Below are positions 1 to 5,168 of a stretch of DNA of 5,168 nucleotides, piece after piece. Numbering within the stretch: position 1 is the stretch's first letter; the number at the start of each line of letters is the position of its first letter. The stretch spans positions 1 through 5,168 of the forward strand of contig CAJBAP010000367.1 of assembly GCA_903950295.1 (NCBI GenBank), given 5' to 3'. Below the pieces are notes generated by a model. It worked only from the letters and a program-made list of their open reading frames with translations, did no database searches and had not been told where the DNA came from. This DNA comes from an uncultured Rhodocyclaceae bacterium (GTDB lineage: Bacteria; Pseudomonadota; Gammaproteobacteria; Burkholderiales; Rhodocyclaceae). A program made the translations under genes and the position numbers.

Positions 1-1
1 A

Positions 2-304
2 GCGCCCACCCTCGAAGTTGATGGTGAAATGCATGGTGATGCCGCGCTTGACCCCGAAATTCGCCATCAGGTTTTCCCCACCGCCAATCTTTCCGGGCAG
101 GCAAATCTGCTCATCATGCCGACACTGGACGCGGCCAACATTTCCTTCAATCTCCTAAAGACTGCCGCTGGTGATGGGTTGACCGTCGGACCTTTGCTTT
201 TGGGTGCGGCTCGCCCGGCGCATATCCTGACACCGACAACGACCGTGCGCCGCATCGTTAACATGACTGCGCTGCTGTCGGTCGAGGTAGCGCAGGGGCA
301 CTGA
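2..304 (+). CDS. maeB: NADP-dependent malic enzyme (MaeB type), C-terminal fragment
   Basis: This is the 3' end of a gene that begins left of the window; 100 codons and a TGA stop are visible. The fragment matches the end of the phosphate acetyl/butyryl-transferase (PTA_PTB) domain carried by large MaeB-type malic enzymes. Recognisable stretches are VDGEMHGDAAL near the left edge, then NLLIMPTLDAANISFNLLK, GPLLLGAARPAHILTP and TVRRIVNMTALLSVEVA at the end. In the family, the N-terminal malic-enzyme and NAD-binding domains decarboxylate malate to pyruvate with NADP+. The PTA-like tail is thought to be regulatory, sensing acetyl-CoA, rather than a working transferase. The catalytic part is outside the window. 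A stand-alone phosphate acetyltransferase (Pta) is the main alternative, but the ending ILTPTTTVRRIVNMTAL is the form I associate with MaeB. No terminator hairpin follows the stop. Confidence 0.85.
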   Translation, partial: APTLEVDGEMHGDAALDPEIRHQVFPTANLSGQANLLIMPTLDAANISFNLLKTAAGDGLTVGPLLLGAARPAHILTPTTTVRRIVNMTALLSVEVAQGH

Positions 305-335
305 CGCTGAAGGGAAATGCAGTTACTTCATAAGT

Positions 336-344
336 TGGTATAGA
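336..344 (+). promoter_or_regulatory. Possible extended -10 promoter element
   Basis: TGG followed by TATAGA (339-344) fits an extended -10 element (TGn plus a TATAAT-like hexamer, four of six matches). It lies in the AT-rich gap upstream of the endopeptidase gene. No good -35 hexamer stands 16-18 bases upstream, so any activity would depend on the extended -10 or on an activator. A start near 351 would leave a leader of about 130 nt before the ATG at 482. It is bracketed by the 7-bp inverted repeat TTCATAA (327-333) and TTATGAA (368-374). This is a guess from pattern only. Confidence 0.25.
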
Positions 345-382
345 ATTCATCGCCAATGACTTAATTTTTATGAAATAAGTCC

Positions 383-424
383 GTTACAGTCATATGCGTT
401 AATCCTGTTGTTACAGCTGTTACA
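383..424 (+). repeat. Three direct copies of GTTACA in the pbpG upstream region
   Basis: GTTACA occurs exactly at 383-388, 410-415 and 419-424, with start-to-start spacings of 27 and 9 bases. The last two copies form GTTACAGCTGTTACA, which also contains the small palindrome ACAGCTGT. Direct hexamer repeats about one helical turn apart are typical of OmpR/PhoB-family response-regulator sites, and GTTACA resembles half of published OmpR-type sites. The 9-base step is shorter than the usual 10-11, and no such regulator is encoded nearby. A binding site is therefore an inference; the repeat itself is seen directly. Confidence 0.35.
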
Positions 425-481
425 CTTGGCGCCGAGAATTTGGTTGCCTTGCTTTCCATCTACGTCCTTTGCCGCGTGCCC

Positions 482-1489
482 ATGAAATCGACACCCAAGA
501 ATTTGCTGGCGCTGTTCGTTGTTGCGGGTCTAGCTGCCGCGTCGGCGGATATCGCCTGCGCCGCCACCCCCACGAAAAAAGTGGTGGTGGGCAAGAGAGC
601 CGCTCAACCGGCTGGCCGTGTCGTCAAGGTAACTTACGCCCCCAACACCAAATCGGCCAAGCATGCCAGCCGGGCGAGTGCAATGGCAAACACGCAACTG
701 GCTGTAGATCAAGATGACGGTGTGACGCCAAAACTCGCATCCTCGTCCGTGGCGGTGATCGACCAGACCACGGGTGACGTGCTCTATGAGAAAAACGCCA
801 ACCTGGTCGTGCCGATCGCCTCGATCACCAAGCTGATGACGGCGATGGTGGCGCTGGATGCCCAGCCCAGCCTGGCAGAAACCCTTACCGTTTCGGAAGC
901 TGACGTCGACACCCTCAAAGGAACGCACTCCCGGTTATCGGTCGGCACCCAGTTGACCCGCGAAGAAATGTTGCGGCTCGCCCTGATGTCTTCCGAAAAT
1001 CGCGCCTCCTCGGCGCTGTCGCGTCATTATCCCGGCGGGCGCTCTGCCTTTGTCGCTGCAATGAACCAGAAGGCGCGCGAACTCGGGCTGACCGAGACAA
1101 GTTTTTCCGATCCCACCGGCCTGACCCCGGCCAATGTTTCCAGTGCGCGCGATCTGGTCAAGATGGTCGGTGCCGCACATCAATATCCCTTGATCCGCGA
1201 GTTTTCCACCTCCGAGGAACATCAGGTGGCGATCAAGGGTCGCGCGCAAACCTTCCGCAATACCAATGCACTGGTGAAGAGTGACAGCTGGATCATCGGT
1301 CTTTCAAAAACCGGCTACATCAGCGAAGCCGGCAAGTGCCTGGTAATGCAGGTCTGGCTCAACAACAAGCCGACCATCATCGTCCTGCTCGACTCCTGGG
1401 GCAAGGTGACGCGTATCGCCGACGCCCAACGCATCAAGCGCTGGATCGAGCGTATTGCCGTCAGTAATTCGGGTTACCTCAAGAGTTGA
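482..1489 (+). CDS. pbpG: Periplasmic D-alanyl-D-alanine endopeptidase (PBP7-like, peptidase family S11)
   Basis: Product of 335 aa in the periplasm. Family S11 low-molecular-weight PBPs cleave D-Ala-containing bonds in peptidoglycan peptides; PBP7 members cut the D-Ala-meso-DAP cross-link during wall remodelling. All three penicillin-binding motifs are present and correctly spaced: S114-I-T-K117 (acylated serine and base), S171-E-N173 and K276-T-G278, the last within GLSKTGYISEAGKCLVMQVW, a PBP7-like context. Residues 1-27 look like a Sec signal peptide (basic start, hydrophobic core 8-20, A25-C-A27 before the cut). Residues 28-75 form a basic linker with nine Lys/Arg and no acidic residue. 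The ATG at 482 is preferred because it gives a clean signal peptide; no Shine-Dalgarno is visible before it. The frame stays open upstream to a TTG at 440 (14 more residues) and a GTG at 476. The C-terminal membrane-anchoring domain of PBP5/6 (DacA/DacC) is absent, which favours PBP7 over carboxypeptidases. Confidence 0.9.
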   Translation: MKSTPKNLLALFVVAGLAAASADIACAATPTKKVVVGKRAAQPAGRVVKVTYAPNTKSAKHASRASAMANTQLAVDQDDGVTPKLASSSVAVIDQTTGDVLYEKNANLVVPIASITKLMTAMVALDAQPSLAETLTVSEADVDTLKGTHSRLSVGTQLTREEMLRLALMSSENRASSALSRHYPGGRSAFVAAMNQKARELGLTETSFSDPTGLTPANVSSARDLVKMVGAAHQYPLIREFSTSEEHQVAIKGRAQTFRNTNALVKSDSWIIGLSKTGYISEAGKCLVMQVWLNNKPTIIVLLDSWGKVTRIADAQRIKRWIERIAVSNSGYLKS

Positions 1490-1522
1490 TTCTTTTGCGG
1501 TTTGGCGGGTACGAATAACGCT

Positions 1523-1530
1523 AGGGGAAG
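1523..1530 (+). promoter_or_regulatory. Ribosome binding site of lutA
   Basis: AGGGGAAG lies four bases before the ATG at 1535. It decides the start: the frame is open back to a TTG at 1502, but that codon has no comparable site, and only the ATG gives the conserved LutA N-terminus MRVALFVTCLVD. Confidence 0.75.
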
Positions 1531-1534
1531 TCGA

Positions 1535-2260
1535 ATGCGCGTTGCGCTCTTTGTGACTTGTCTGGTCGACCTGATGCGTCCGCGCATCGGCTTCGCCGCC
1601 ATCGAATTGCTGGAAGCTGCCGGTTGCGAGGTCGAGGTGCCGGCGACACAGACCTGCTGTGGCCAGCCCGCCTGGAATAGTGGTGATCGCGCCGCTGCTG
1701 CTGCGTTGGCCAAAAAGGTAATCGCCGAATTTGAAAGTTACGGATACGTCGTCGCGCCCTCTGGTTCCTGCGCAGACCACATCCGCAATGAATATCCGGT
1801 AATACTTGCTGCTGATCCGGAGTGGCATGGACGTGCTGTGGCACTCGCCAGCCGTGTGCATGAACTCACCGATTTCCTGGCGAATGTCGTCCAGATCGAG
1901 ACCTTGCCGGGCAAGTTTGTCGGCAGCATTACCTACCACGATTCCTGCACCGGCCTACGCAGCCTCGGCATCAAGGCGCAGCCGCGCGCGCTGCTGGCAA
2001 AGCTGCCGGGCGTCGAGTTGCAGGAGATGACGGATGCCGAGGAGTGTTGCGGTTTCGGCGGTACGTTCTCGGTGAAGTTCGGTGAGATTTCGGCGGCGAT
2101 TGCCGAACGGAAATGTACCAATGCCTGTGTTACCCAAGCAGATGCCATTGTTGGCGGTGACTTGGGTTGCCTGCTCAATATCGAAGGCAAGCTGCGGCGC
2201 ATGGGGGACGAAACCACCCGGGTGATGCATATCGCCGAAGTGCTGACGGCCAAGGAGTGA
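1535..2260 (+). CDS. lutA: L-lactate utilisation protein LutA/LldE, (Fe-S)-binding CCG-domain subunit
   Basis: Product of 241 aa, the usual length for LutA/LldE/YkgE. It contains two CCG (cysteine-rich) domains of the kind found in heterodisulfide reductase subunit B and glycolate oxidase GlcF. The first runs from C9 through C41-C42-G43 (TCCGQPAWNSG) to C79 (PSGSC). The second runs from C138 (YHDSCTGLRSLG) through C171-C172-G173 (EECCGFGGTFSVKFGEI) to C212. Other cysteines are C31, C194 and C198. In Bacillus subtilis and related systems LutA, LutB and LutC together oxidise L-lactate to pyruvate in the cytoplasm; CCG motifs are expected to bind a [4Fe-4S]-type cluster. It is the first gene of a three-gene operon, 45 bases after the pbpG stop, so read-through from pbpG is possible. 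A weak TTGATT/TACGAA pair (1486-1491, 1510-1515, spacer 18) is the only promoter-like element just upstream. A GlcF-like role is less likely because the protein is short and next to LutB and LutC. Confidence 0.93.
   Translation: MRVALFVTCLVDLMRPRIGFAAIELLEAAGCEVEVPATQTCCGQPAWNSGDRAAAAALAKKVIAEFESYGYVVAPSGSCADHIRNEYPVILAADPEWHGRAVALASRVHELTDFLANVVQIETLPGKFVGSITYHDSCTGLRSLGIKAQPRALLAKLPGVELQEMTDAEECCGFGGTFSVKFGEISAAIAERKCTNACVTQADAIVGGDLGCLLNIEGKLRRMGDETTRVMHIAEVLTAKE
2252..2257 (+). promoter_or_regulatory. Ribosome binding site of lutB, inside the end of lutA
   Basis: AAGGAG is a near-perfect Shine-Dalgarno sequence encoding the last Lys-Glu of lutA, directly before its TGA (2258-2260) and five bases before the ATG at 2263. 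It settles the lutB start there, although the frame is open back to about 2167, and it suggests translational coupling of lutA and lutB. Confidence 0.85.
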
Positions 2261-2262
2261 GC

Positions 2263-3675
2263 ATGGACTTCCGTTCCCGCCACTTCAAGGACAATGCTTC
2301 TGCCGCATTGGCTAATCCCGTCCTGCAGGGCAACATGCGGTCCGCCAAGGGCAAGTTTGTTGACAAGCGCGCCATCGCCATCAAGGAAATCGATGATTTC
2401 GAGGGGACGCGCGAGGCGGCGAAGAACATCCGTGATCGCGTTCTGGAAAACCTCGATCTCTGGCTCGAACAATTCGAGACCACCGCCACGGCGCGGGGCG
2501 CGACGGTACTGTGGGCAAAAGACGGTGCGGAGATTTGCCGCCATGTCGTCGATATCGGTCGCCGTCACGGCATCACGAAAGCTGCCAAGTCGAAGTCGAT
2601 GCTCTCCGAAGAGGCAGGCCTCAATCTGGCGCTGGAAGCCGCCGGCATCCGGCCGGTCGAGACCGATCTCGGCGAGTACATCCTGCAGATCAACAATAAC
2701 GAGGCGCCCAGCCACATCATCGCGCCGGTGATCCACAAGAGTCTCGACGAGGTGGCCGATCTCTTCCATGCCACCCACAAGACGCCACGCAAGACCGAGA
2801 TTCCGGCGCTGACGCGCGAGGCGCGCGAAGTGTTGCGCGAACATTTTCTGACCGCCGACATGGGTATTTCCGGCGGCAATTTCCTCGTCGCCGAAACCGG
2901 TTCGGTGGCGCTCGTCACCAACGAGGGCAACGGCCGCATGGTGACGACCCTGCCACGTGTGCATGTCGTGATCACCGGCATCGAGAAGGTGATTCCGACC
3001 CTTGAAGACTTGGCGTTGCTGATGCGCCTGCTGCCGCGCTCGGCCACCGGCCAGTCGATCTCCAACTATGTGTCGGTACTCACCGGGGTCAAGCAGCCAG
3101 AAGAGCGCGATGGCCCCGAGCATCTGTATTTCATCCTCGTCGATAATGGCCGCGCCGATGTCGTCGGTTCCGAGTTTCATGAAATGCTGCGATGTATTCG
3201 CTGCGGGGCCTGCATGAACCACTGCCCCGTCTATCAGACCATCGGTGGCCATGCCTATGGCTGGGTTTATCCCGGGCCGATGGGCTCGGTGCTGACGCCG
3301 CTTTACACCGGCCTTGAAAATGCCATTGATTTGCCGCATGCAGCCACGCTTTGCAATCAGTGCGGTGTGGTTTGCCCGGTAAAGATTCCGTTACCCGAGC
3401 TGCTGCGCAAGCTGCGCGAGAAGCAGGTCGAGAAGAATTTGCGCCCATGGTTCGAGCGTATTGCTTTGAAAGGCTGGGCTTGGGTCGCCGGTTGCCCGAC
3501 GCTCTACGCTTTGGGAACGTGGTTTGCCGTGCGCTATCTCAAGTGGTTGGCCGGTGGCAAGCAAAGCATCCCCATCCTTAGCGCAGCGCCGGAATGGACA
3601 GCGGGGCGAGATTTCCCTGCGCCCGAAGGCAAGACTTTCCGTGAGATGTACGCCGCAAGGAAAAACCAGCCATGA
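2263..3675 (+). CDS. lutB: L-lactate utilisation protein LutB/LldF, LUD domain plus two [4Fe-4S] ferredoxin motifs
   Basis: Product of 470 aa, normal for LutB/LldF/YkgF. An N-terminal LUD domain (roughly residues 65-295) shows KSKSM (109-113) followed by E116-E117, ETDLGEYILQ (about 133-142), AETGSVALV around E211-T-G213 and NEGNGR (220-225). A dicluster ferredoxin region follows. The first motif is C311-x2-C314-x2-C317-x3-C321-P and the second C364-x2-C367-x3-C371-P (CNQCGVVCPVKIPL). The C-terminal 90 residues match the extension usual in LutB, including a moderately hydrophobic Trp-rich stretch at about 403-433 (GWAWVAGCPTLYALGTWF) that could contact the membrane. In the known Lut complex this subunit is expected to pass electrons from lactate oxidation through its clusters to the respiratory chain. 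The gene starts two bases after the lutA stop and overlaps lutC by four bases. All expected cluster cysteines are present and no frameshift is seen. Confidence 0.95.
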   Translation: MDFRSRHFKDNASAALANPVLQGNMRSAKGKFVDKRAIAIKEIDDFEGTREAAKNIRDRVLENLDLWLEQFETTATARGATVLWAKDGAEICRHVVDIGRRHGITKAAKSKSMLSEEAGLNLALEAAGIRPVETDLGEYILQINNNEAPSHIIAPVIHKSLDEVADLFHATHKTPRKTEIPALTREAREVLREHFLTADMGISGGNFLVAETGSVALVTNEGNGRMVTTLPRVHVVITGIEKVIPTLEDLALLMRLLPRSATGQSISNYVSVLTGVKQPEERDGPEHLYFILVDNGRADVVGSEFHEMLRCIRCGACMNHCPVYQTIGGHAYGWVYPGPMGSVLTPLYTGLENAIDLPHAATLCNQCGVVCPVKIPLPELLRKLREKQVEKNLRPWFERIALKGWAWVAGCPTLYALGTWFAVRYLKWLAGGKQSIPILSAAPEWTAGRDFPAPEGKTFREMYAARKNQP

Positions 3676-4337
3676 GCAGCAGGGAAGACATCCTCGGCCG
3701 CGTGCGTGCGCGCCTGCATCGCAACGAAACCAATGCCGCCGTGGCGCGTGCCGACATTGAGGTGGCGTTGTCTGCCCGCGCGCAAGGTCCCCGTCCGGCA
3801 GTGCCCACCGAAAAGTCGGCGCTGGCGGGACGGCTTATCGAGAAGTCGCTGGTGCAATCGAGCACCGTCGAGTCCGTGGCGACGCTGGCCGACGCGCCCG
3901 CAGCCATTGCCCGTTACCTTGCCGGGCTGAATCTTGGGTTGAGTGCGGCAGCGATCTGGCCGAGCCTGGCTGCTCTGGATTGGTCCGGCGCCGGCATCAA
4001 CGTTATGGCGCGCGGCGCGGAGGATGGTGATCTCGTCGGCATCACCGGCTGCTTTTGCGCCATTGCCGAAACTGGCACGCTGATGCTGTGCTCCGCCCCC
4101 GATCACCCTGCCACGGTGAGCCTGCTCCCCGAAACCCACATCGCCATTGTGTCGGCCAGCCGCATCGTGCCGTGCATGGAGGAGGCCTGGGCGCTGGCGC
4201 GCTCCGAAGTGGGTACCCTGCCGCGGGCGGTGAACTTCATTTCCGGCCCGTCACGCACTGGCGACATAGAACAAACAATCGTACTCGGGGCGCACGGGCC
4301 GTATCGGGTGCACCTGATCATTGTTGAAAACGCGTAA
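3672..4337 (+). CDS. lutC: L-lactate utilisation protein LutC/LldG, LUD-domain subunit
   Basis: Product of 221 aa, usual for LutC/LldG/YkgG. The start is an ATG overlapping the lutB TGA (ATGA), with AAGGAA at 3657-3662, nine bases upstream, as ribosome binding site. An N-terminal helix typical of the family (SSREDILGRVRARL) is followed by a low-similarity linker, then the LUD domain. Key stretches are G123-I-T-G126, AETGTL around E133-T-G135, VSLLPETHIAIV (149-160), SGPSRTGDIE (191-200) and GAHGP (206-210). The C-terminal SGPSRTxDIE...GxHGP signature is diagnostic. LutC is required with LutA and LutB for lactate oxidation in B. subtilis; its separate biochemical job is not well defined. A slightly unusual detail is the pair C127 and C129 just before the ETG motif, plus C140 and C168. 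It is the last clear operon member; the TAA is followed by 65 bases before the next gene, with no terminator hairpin. Confidence 0.94.
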   Translation: MSSREDILGRVRARLHRNETNAAVARADIEVALSARAQGPRPAVPTEKSALAGRLIEKSLVQSSTVESVATLADAPAAIARYLAGLNLGLSAAAIWPSLAALDWSGAGINVMARGAEDGDLVGITGCFCAIAETGTLMLCSAPDHPATVSLLPETHIAIVSASRIVPCMEEAWALARSEVGTLPRAVNFISGPSRTGDIEQTIVLGAHGPYRVHLIIVENA

Positions 4338-4391
4338 AAGTTTGTCATCCTGGGGCGAGGGAACTGCGTTATTGCCTCCAGTACCACTCAC

Positions 4392-4397
4392 GGAGAG
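4392..4397 (+). promoter_or_regulatory. Ribosome binding site of the 125-aa unknown gene
   Basis: GGAGAG five bases before the ATG at 4403 is a good Shine-Dalgarno sequence. It supports this small open frame as a real gene and fixes its start. Further upstream TTGTCA (4342-4347) resembles a -35 box, but no convincing -10 follows at the right distance, so the gene may be transcribed with lutABC. Confidence 0.7.
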
Positions 4398-4402
4398 ACA
4401 AA

Positions 4403-4780
4403 ATGTACGCCCGCATCAAGTTTATCAGCCCCGGATCGCCCGAAAAGTACTCCTGGGTTATCGATACCGATAGCGAAACCATCGACCACTGGCATCACGC
4501 CCACCCCGAAGCGGAAGATTTGGTGGTCTTGCCGCTGGATGAAAGCGAGGGGCTGGAGGCGCTATTCTGGCAAAAGTGCTTGTACCACGACGTCTTTTTC
4601 GAGCGCTCTGCCTGCCCAGATGTGCGCGAGCATGGCCACGCCGAACTGGTGGAGATTCTCGAACTGGCCGGCCATCTGGCCAAAGGGCGCGCCAGCGAGT
4701 TGTGGAACCGCTGCATGGAGTTTCGCTTCTGCGACGATGTGGCTGTGAAAGGCGAATACAAGCACCGCCTTCCGGCCTGA
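4403..4780 (+). CDS. Conserved-looking small protein of unknown function, acidic and His/Cys-rich
   Basis: Product of 125 aa that I do not recognise. It has no signal peptide and no membrane segment, so it is probably cytoplasmic. It is acidic: 24 Asp/Glu against 13 Lys/Arg. It contains nine His and four Cys (C59, C71, C104, C110). The histidines cluster in H29-W-H-H-A-H34 and H77-G-H79. The N-terminus (YARIKFISPGSPEKYSWVID) suggests beta strands; residues 80-107 look helical. Support for a real gene comes from the strong ribosome binding site, GC-rich coding composition like its neighbours, and tight packing after lutC on the same strand (65-base gap). A metal-binding or redox role can be imagined from the His/Cys content, but no known motif such as CxxC is present, so none is assigned. 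Its stop lies 33 bases from the end of the convergent receiver-domain gene. Confidence 0.7.
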   Translation: MYARIKFISPGSPEKYSWVIDTDSETIDHWHHAHPEAEDLVVLPLDESEGLEALFWQKCLYHDVFFERSACPDVREHGHAELVEILELAGHLAKGRASELWNRCMEFRFCDDVAVKGEYKHRLPA

Positions 4781-4789
4781 TAGCGGAAA

Positions 4790-4807
4790 GGTCGGCGTTG
4801 GCTGACC
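4790..4807. terminator. Small hairpin between convergent genes, possible weak bidirectional terminator
   Basis: GGTCGGC (4790-4796) can pair with GCTGACC (4801-4807) around a GTTG loop: seven pairs, one of them G-U. It sits in the 33-base gap between the two convergent stops, where a shared terminator is expected. The plus-strand side has no T run after it; the minus-strand side is followed only by CTTTCC. It is therefore not a classic intrinsic terminator. Confidence 0.3.
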
Positions 4808-4813
4808 GGTGCC

Positions 4814-5168
4814 TCAGCGCCGCAGCCAGCGCCGAATCGTCGCCGGGAAGGTTTTCATGTCGAGTGGTTTCGGAATGTGGTCGTTCATGCCGGCAGCGAG
4901 ACAGCGGTCGCGGTCTTCGTTGAAGGCATCGGCAGTCATCGCCACGATGGGCAAGCTGTCTGCCGAATGGTTCTCCCGGATGCGGCGAGTGGCCTCCAGG
5001 CCATCCATCACTGGCATGTGAATATCCATCAGAACCAGGTCGAAGGTTTGCTGCCCCACCAGCGCCACTGCCTCGGCGCCATTGATGGCCAATACGGATT
5101 CGATCCCCAATTTTTTCAACAACTGGCGGCCAATCTGCTGGTTCACCAGATTATCTTCCACCAGCAGA
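4814..5168 (-). CDS. Response-regulator receiver domain, C-terminal part of a probable hybrid sensor histidine kinase (partial)
   Basis: The reading frame enters from the right edge and ends at a TGA (complement of 4814-4816); 117 complete codons are visible. They form a nearly whole CheY-like receiver domain, beginning LLVEDNLVNQQI. The acidic pair is the E-D of VEDN. The phosphoacceptor is the Asp in LVLMDIHMPVMDG, encoded at 5024-5026. The conserved Thr is in VAMTADAF and the Lys in IPKPL, 22 residues later. The EDNxxNQ opening and the DIHMPVMDGLEATRRIR and MTADAF wording are typical of receivers at the end of hybrid histidine kinases rather than of DNA-binding regulators, and nothing follows the receiver except a short tail (TFPATIRRWLRR). 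A GTG at 5159-5161 is not a plausible start because it falls inside the first beta strand. A single-domain response regulator starting just outside the window is the alternative. The sensor input and any kinase domain lie outside. Confidence 0.88.
   Translation of the reverse strand, partial: LLVEDNLVNQQIGRQLLKKLGIESVLAINGAEAVALVGQQTFDLVLMDIHMPVMDGLEATRRIRENHSADSLPIVAMTADAFNEDRDRCLAAGMNDHIPKPLDMKTFPATIRRWLRR

Noticed and set aside
426..455. Sigma-54-like GG...GC spacing near TTGGCGCC and TTTGGTTGCC
   Set aside because: Neither GG pair has a GC dinucleotide exactly ten bases downstream, so the -24/-12 pattern fails.
533..565. Possible lipobox around D23-I-A-C26 in the endopeptidase leader
   Set aside because: The -3 position is Asp instead of Leu/Val/Ile, so lipoprotein processing is unlikely; a signal peptidase I site after A27 fits better.
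1486..1515. TTGATT and TACGAA, spacer 18, as a lutA promoter
   Set aside because: Only four and three matches to the consensus hexamers; too weak to annotate separately, though an activator-dependent promoter here cannot be excluded.
1304..1939. A 211-codon minus-strand open frame over the pbpG-lutA junction
   Set aside because: It overlaps two strongly supported genes, has no ribosome binding site of note and no recognisable protein features.
1933..3339. A long open frame (468 codons) on the minus strand across lutA and lutB
   Set aside because: It lies opposite two well-recognised genes, its translation shows no domain, and such antisense frames are common in GC-rich coding DNA.
4350..4381. 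Imperfect pairing of CTGGGGC with GCCTCCAG after lutC as a terminator
   Set aside because: The stem needs a bulge and no T run follows; it does not look like an intrinsic terminator.
4814..5161. A separate 115-aa response regulator starting at a GTG at 5161
   Set aside because: The GTG encodes the Val inside the first strand LLVEDN of the receiver fold; the frame continues past the window edge, so the gene is partial.

Overview
The window looks like ordinary core chromosome of a betaproteobacterium, most likely of the Rhodocyclales (Dechloromonas/Azonexus/Accumulibacter type). This placement is inference from the GC-rich coding sequence, the short gaps and the character of the MaeB, PBP7 and Lut proteins; no marker gene fixes the taxon. 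Genes occupy almost all of it. I see no mobile element, CRISPR array, tRNA or rRNA.

Layout, left to right. Positions 2-304 (+) hold the last 100 codons of a NADP-dependent malic enzyme of the MaeB type (C-terminal phosphotransacetylase-like domain). Positions 305-481 are an AT-rich intergenic region carrying a possible extended -10 promoter and three copies of GTTACA. Positions 482-1489 (+) encode a periplasmic penicillin-binding-protein-7-type D-Ala-D-Ala endopeptidase with all three active-site motifs (SITK, SEN, KTG). Positions 1535-4337 (+) form a tightly packed three-gene lactate-utilisation operon, lutA-lutB-lutC (also called lldE-lldF-lldG or ykgEFG). Positions 4403-4780 (+) encode a 125-residue acidic, His/Cys-rich protein that I do not recognise. 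Positions 4814-5168 (-) carry the C-terminal receiver domain of a response-regulator or hybrid histidine-kinase gene that runs in from the right edge, convergent with the unknown gene.

How the genes work together: LutA, LutB and LutC are known in other bacteria to form an iron-sulfur L-lactate oxidising complex that makes pyruvate and feeds electrons to the respiratory chain. Their coupling here is clear: the lutB Shine-Dalgarno sequence lies in the last codons of lutA, and lutC starts inside the lutB stop (ATGA). MaeB also makes pyruvate, from malate, but it is separated from lut by the cell-wall enzyme, so a functional link is only a guess. No lactate permease, FAD-linked lactate dehydrogenase or GntR/LacI-type regulator is present in the window.

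I found no convincing novel multi-gene system. The points most worth a second look are the unrecognised protein downstream of lutC and the GTTACA repeat cluster upstream of the endopeptidase gene.
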